Origin: Trueperaceae bacterium
GTDB taxonomy: Bacteria > Deinococcota > Deinococci > Deinococcales > Trueperaceae
Assembly: GCA_007128755.1 (NCBI GenBank)
Contig: SKWV01000432.1
Span: 1 to 5,981 of the forward strand
Reading direction: 5' to 3'
Length of the DNA stretch: 5,981 nucleotides
A program made the translations under genes and the position numbers. Shown here in pieces: positions 4,985 to 5,981 of the stretch. The notes under the pieces were generated by a model. That model ran no database searches, was not told where the DNA came from, and saw only the letters and a list, made by a program, of their open reading frames with translations. Within the stretch, counting starts at the first letter, position 1. Every line of letters begins with the position of its first letter.

Positions 4985-5981
4985 ATGCACGCAGGACCGT
5001 GGATGGACGAGGTAGCGCTCTACACGCCTGGCCCGACGCCGATCCACCCGCGCGCGGCGGCCGCCATGGCCTGGCCGATGCGCTCCCACATGGACCCCGA
5101 CGTCTTCGCGCACAACGACGGCATCGTGGCCGACCTCCGCACCCTCTACGGCGCGGCGCCCCGGGCCTTCACCAGCCTGCTCTCGGGCACCGGCACGCTC
5201 GGCATGGAGGCGGGGCTCGCCAACCTGCTCGAGCCGGGCGACCGGGTGCTGGTGGCGAGCAACGGCGTCTTCGGCGACCGGATGATCGAGATGGCGCTCC
5301 GCCTCGGCGCCGACGTGCGGGTGGTGCGCGCGCCCGCCGGCGAGCCGCTCGATCCGGACGCGGTGCGGAGCGCGGCGCACGCCGAGCGACCCGCGGTGCT
5401 GGCGTTCGTCCACGGCGAGACCAGCACCGGTGTCCTGAACCCCGTGCGCGAGCTCGCCGCGGTGGCCGCCGAGGTCGAGGCGCTGGTCTCCGTCGACGCG
5501 GTGACCACCGTCGGCATGGGCCCCTTCGAGATGGCCGCCTGGGGGATCGACTACGCCTACACGGGATCGCAGAAGTGCCTCTCGGCGCCGCCGGGGCTGG
5601 CGCCCATCGCCTGCTCGCAGCGCTTCCTCGAGCACGTGGCGGCGCGGCGCACCCCGGTCGTCACCTGGTACGCCGACGTCATCGGCATGCAGGCGTACTG
5701 GAGCGACGACGGCCGCGCACGCAGCTACCACCACACCGTGCCCATCCACCTCCACTGGGCGACGGGCGAGGCGATCCGGGTGGCGCTCGAGGAGGGGCTC
5801 GAGGCGCGCGCGGAGCGGGCCCTCACCGTCGGCGCCGCGGTGCTGCGGGCCCTCGAGACCGTCGGCTTCACGGCCGCCGTGGCGAGCGCGCATCGCCTGC
5901 CGACGGTCCTGAGCGTGCGCCTCCCCGAGGGGCTCGACGACGCGGCCGTGCGTGCGGCGCTCCGGCGCGAGGACCGCGTGA
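4985..5981 (+). CDS. Class V PLP aminotransferase, alanine-glyoxylate / serine-pyruvate type, partial
   Basis: This gene encodes a pyridoxal-phosphate aminotransferase of fold type I, class V, and the closest group is alanine-glyoxylate / serine-glyoxylate / serine-pyruvate aminotransferase. It would act in the cytoplasm in glycine-serine-glyoxylate metabolism; the exact donor and acceptor cannot be told. Of the 332 residues visible, LYTPGPTPI (12-20) is the usual start, SGTGTLGMEA (67-76) is the phosphate-binding loop, HGETSTGV (143-150) and SVDAVTT (169-175, with D171 facing the PLP ring nitrogen) follow, and GSQKCLSAPPGL (194-205) carries the Schiff-base lysine K197. YHHTVPI (248-254) and RLPTVLSVRLPEG (304-316) are further family motifs. 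Full-length members have about 380 residues, so roughly 50, including the substrate-carboxylate arginine, lie past the window. The gene is transcribed away from the rimP cluster and is not part of it. Confidence 0.93.
   Translation, partial: MHAGPWMDEVALYTPGPTPIHPRAAAAMAWPMRSHMDPDVFAHNDGIVADLRTLYGAAPRAFTSLLSGTGTLGMEAGLANLLEPGDRVLVASNGVFGDRMIEMALRLGADVRVVRAPAGEPLDPDAVRSAAHAERPAVLAFVHGETSTGVLNPVRELAAVAAEVEALVSVDAVTTVGMGPFEMAAWGIDYAYTGSQKCLSAPPGLAPIACSQRFLEHVAARRTPVVTWYADVIGMQAYWSDDGRARSYHHTVPIHLHWATGEAIRVALEEGLEARAERALTVGAAVLRALETVGFTAAVASAHRLPTVLSVRLPEGLDDAAVRAALRREDRV

Noticed and set aside
4799..5893. A 364-codon open frame on the minus strand opposite the aminotransferase
   Set aside because: It has no recognisable motif and overlaps a gene with a clear PLP-lysine and other class V motifs.

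Overview
The window is G+C-rich bacterial chromosomal DNA (about 70 % by eye). It carries the classical transcription/translation cluster rimP-nusA-ylxR(rnpM)-infB on the minus strand, followed directly by secD. A divergent, truncated class V aminotransferase gene lies on the plus strand at the right end. The best guess for the source is a Deinococcota bacterium, perhaps a Trueperales-like lineage. IF-2 is short (603 aa), starts KVRIYQLAKDLG, ends EAYEMVEVPAG, and resembles Thermus IF-2 along its length as I remember that sequence. The SecD N-terminus, with its I/V-W-x-P-W segment after the first membrane helix, also resembles Thermus SecDF. The absence of rbfA and ylxQ next to infB, with secD taking rbfA's usual place, fits the same group. 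This is recall-based inference, not a search result.

Layout, right to left along the minus strand: a leader with a candidate extended -10 promoter and a 7-bp hairpin (4683-4786); rimP (4203-4682); a 68-base gap holding a long imperfect hairpin; nusA (2800-4134); ylxR/rnpM (2486-2803), joined to nusA by an ATGA overlap; infB (682-2493), overlapping ylxR by 8 bases; and secD (685 to beyond base 1), joined to infB by another ATGA overlap. Everything from nusA to secD looks like one translationally coupled run. It links ribosome maturation (RimP), transcription elongation and antitermination (NusA), an RNA-binding modulator (RnpM/YlxR), translation initiation (IF-2) and protein export (SecD).

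On the plus strand, the aminotransferase starts at 4985 and runs off the window end. It belongs to the alanine-glyoxylate / serine-pyruvate aminotransferase type. The 302-base divergent gap (4683-4984) is the only sizeable non-coding stretch. It holds a perfect 18-bp palindrome, a TAGAAT -10-like box just beyond it, and a string of hairpins and repeated pentamers leading up to the aminotransferase ribosome binding site. These are the least explained parts of the window. The protein-coding content is ordinary housekeeping, and I see no mobile element, CRISPR array, tRNA, rRNA or defence system.
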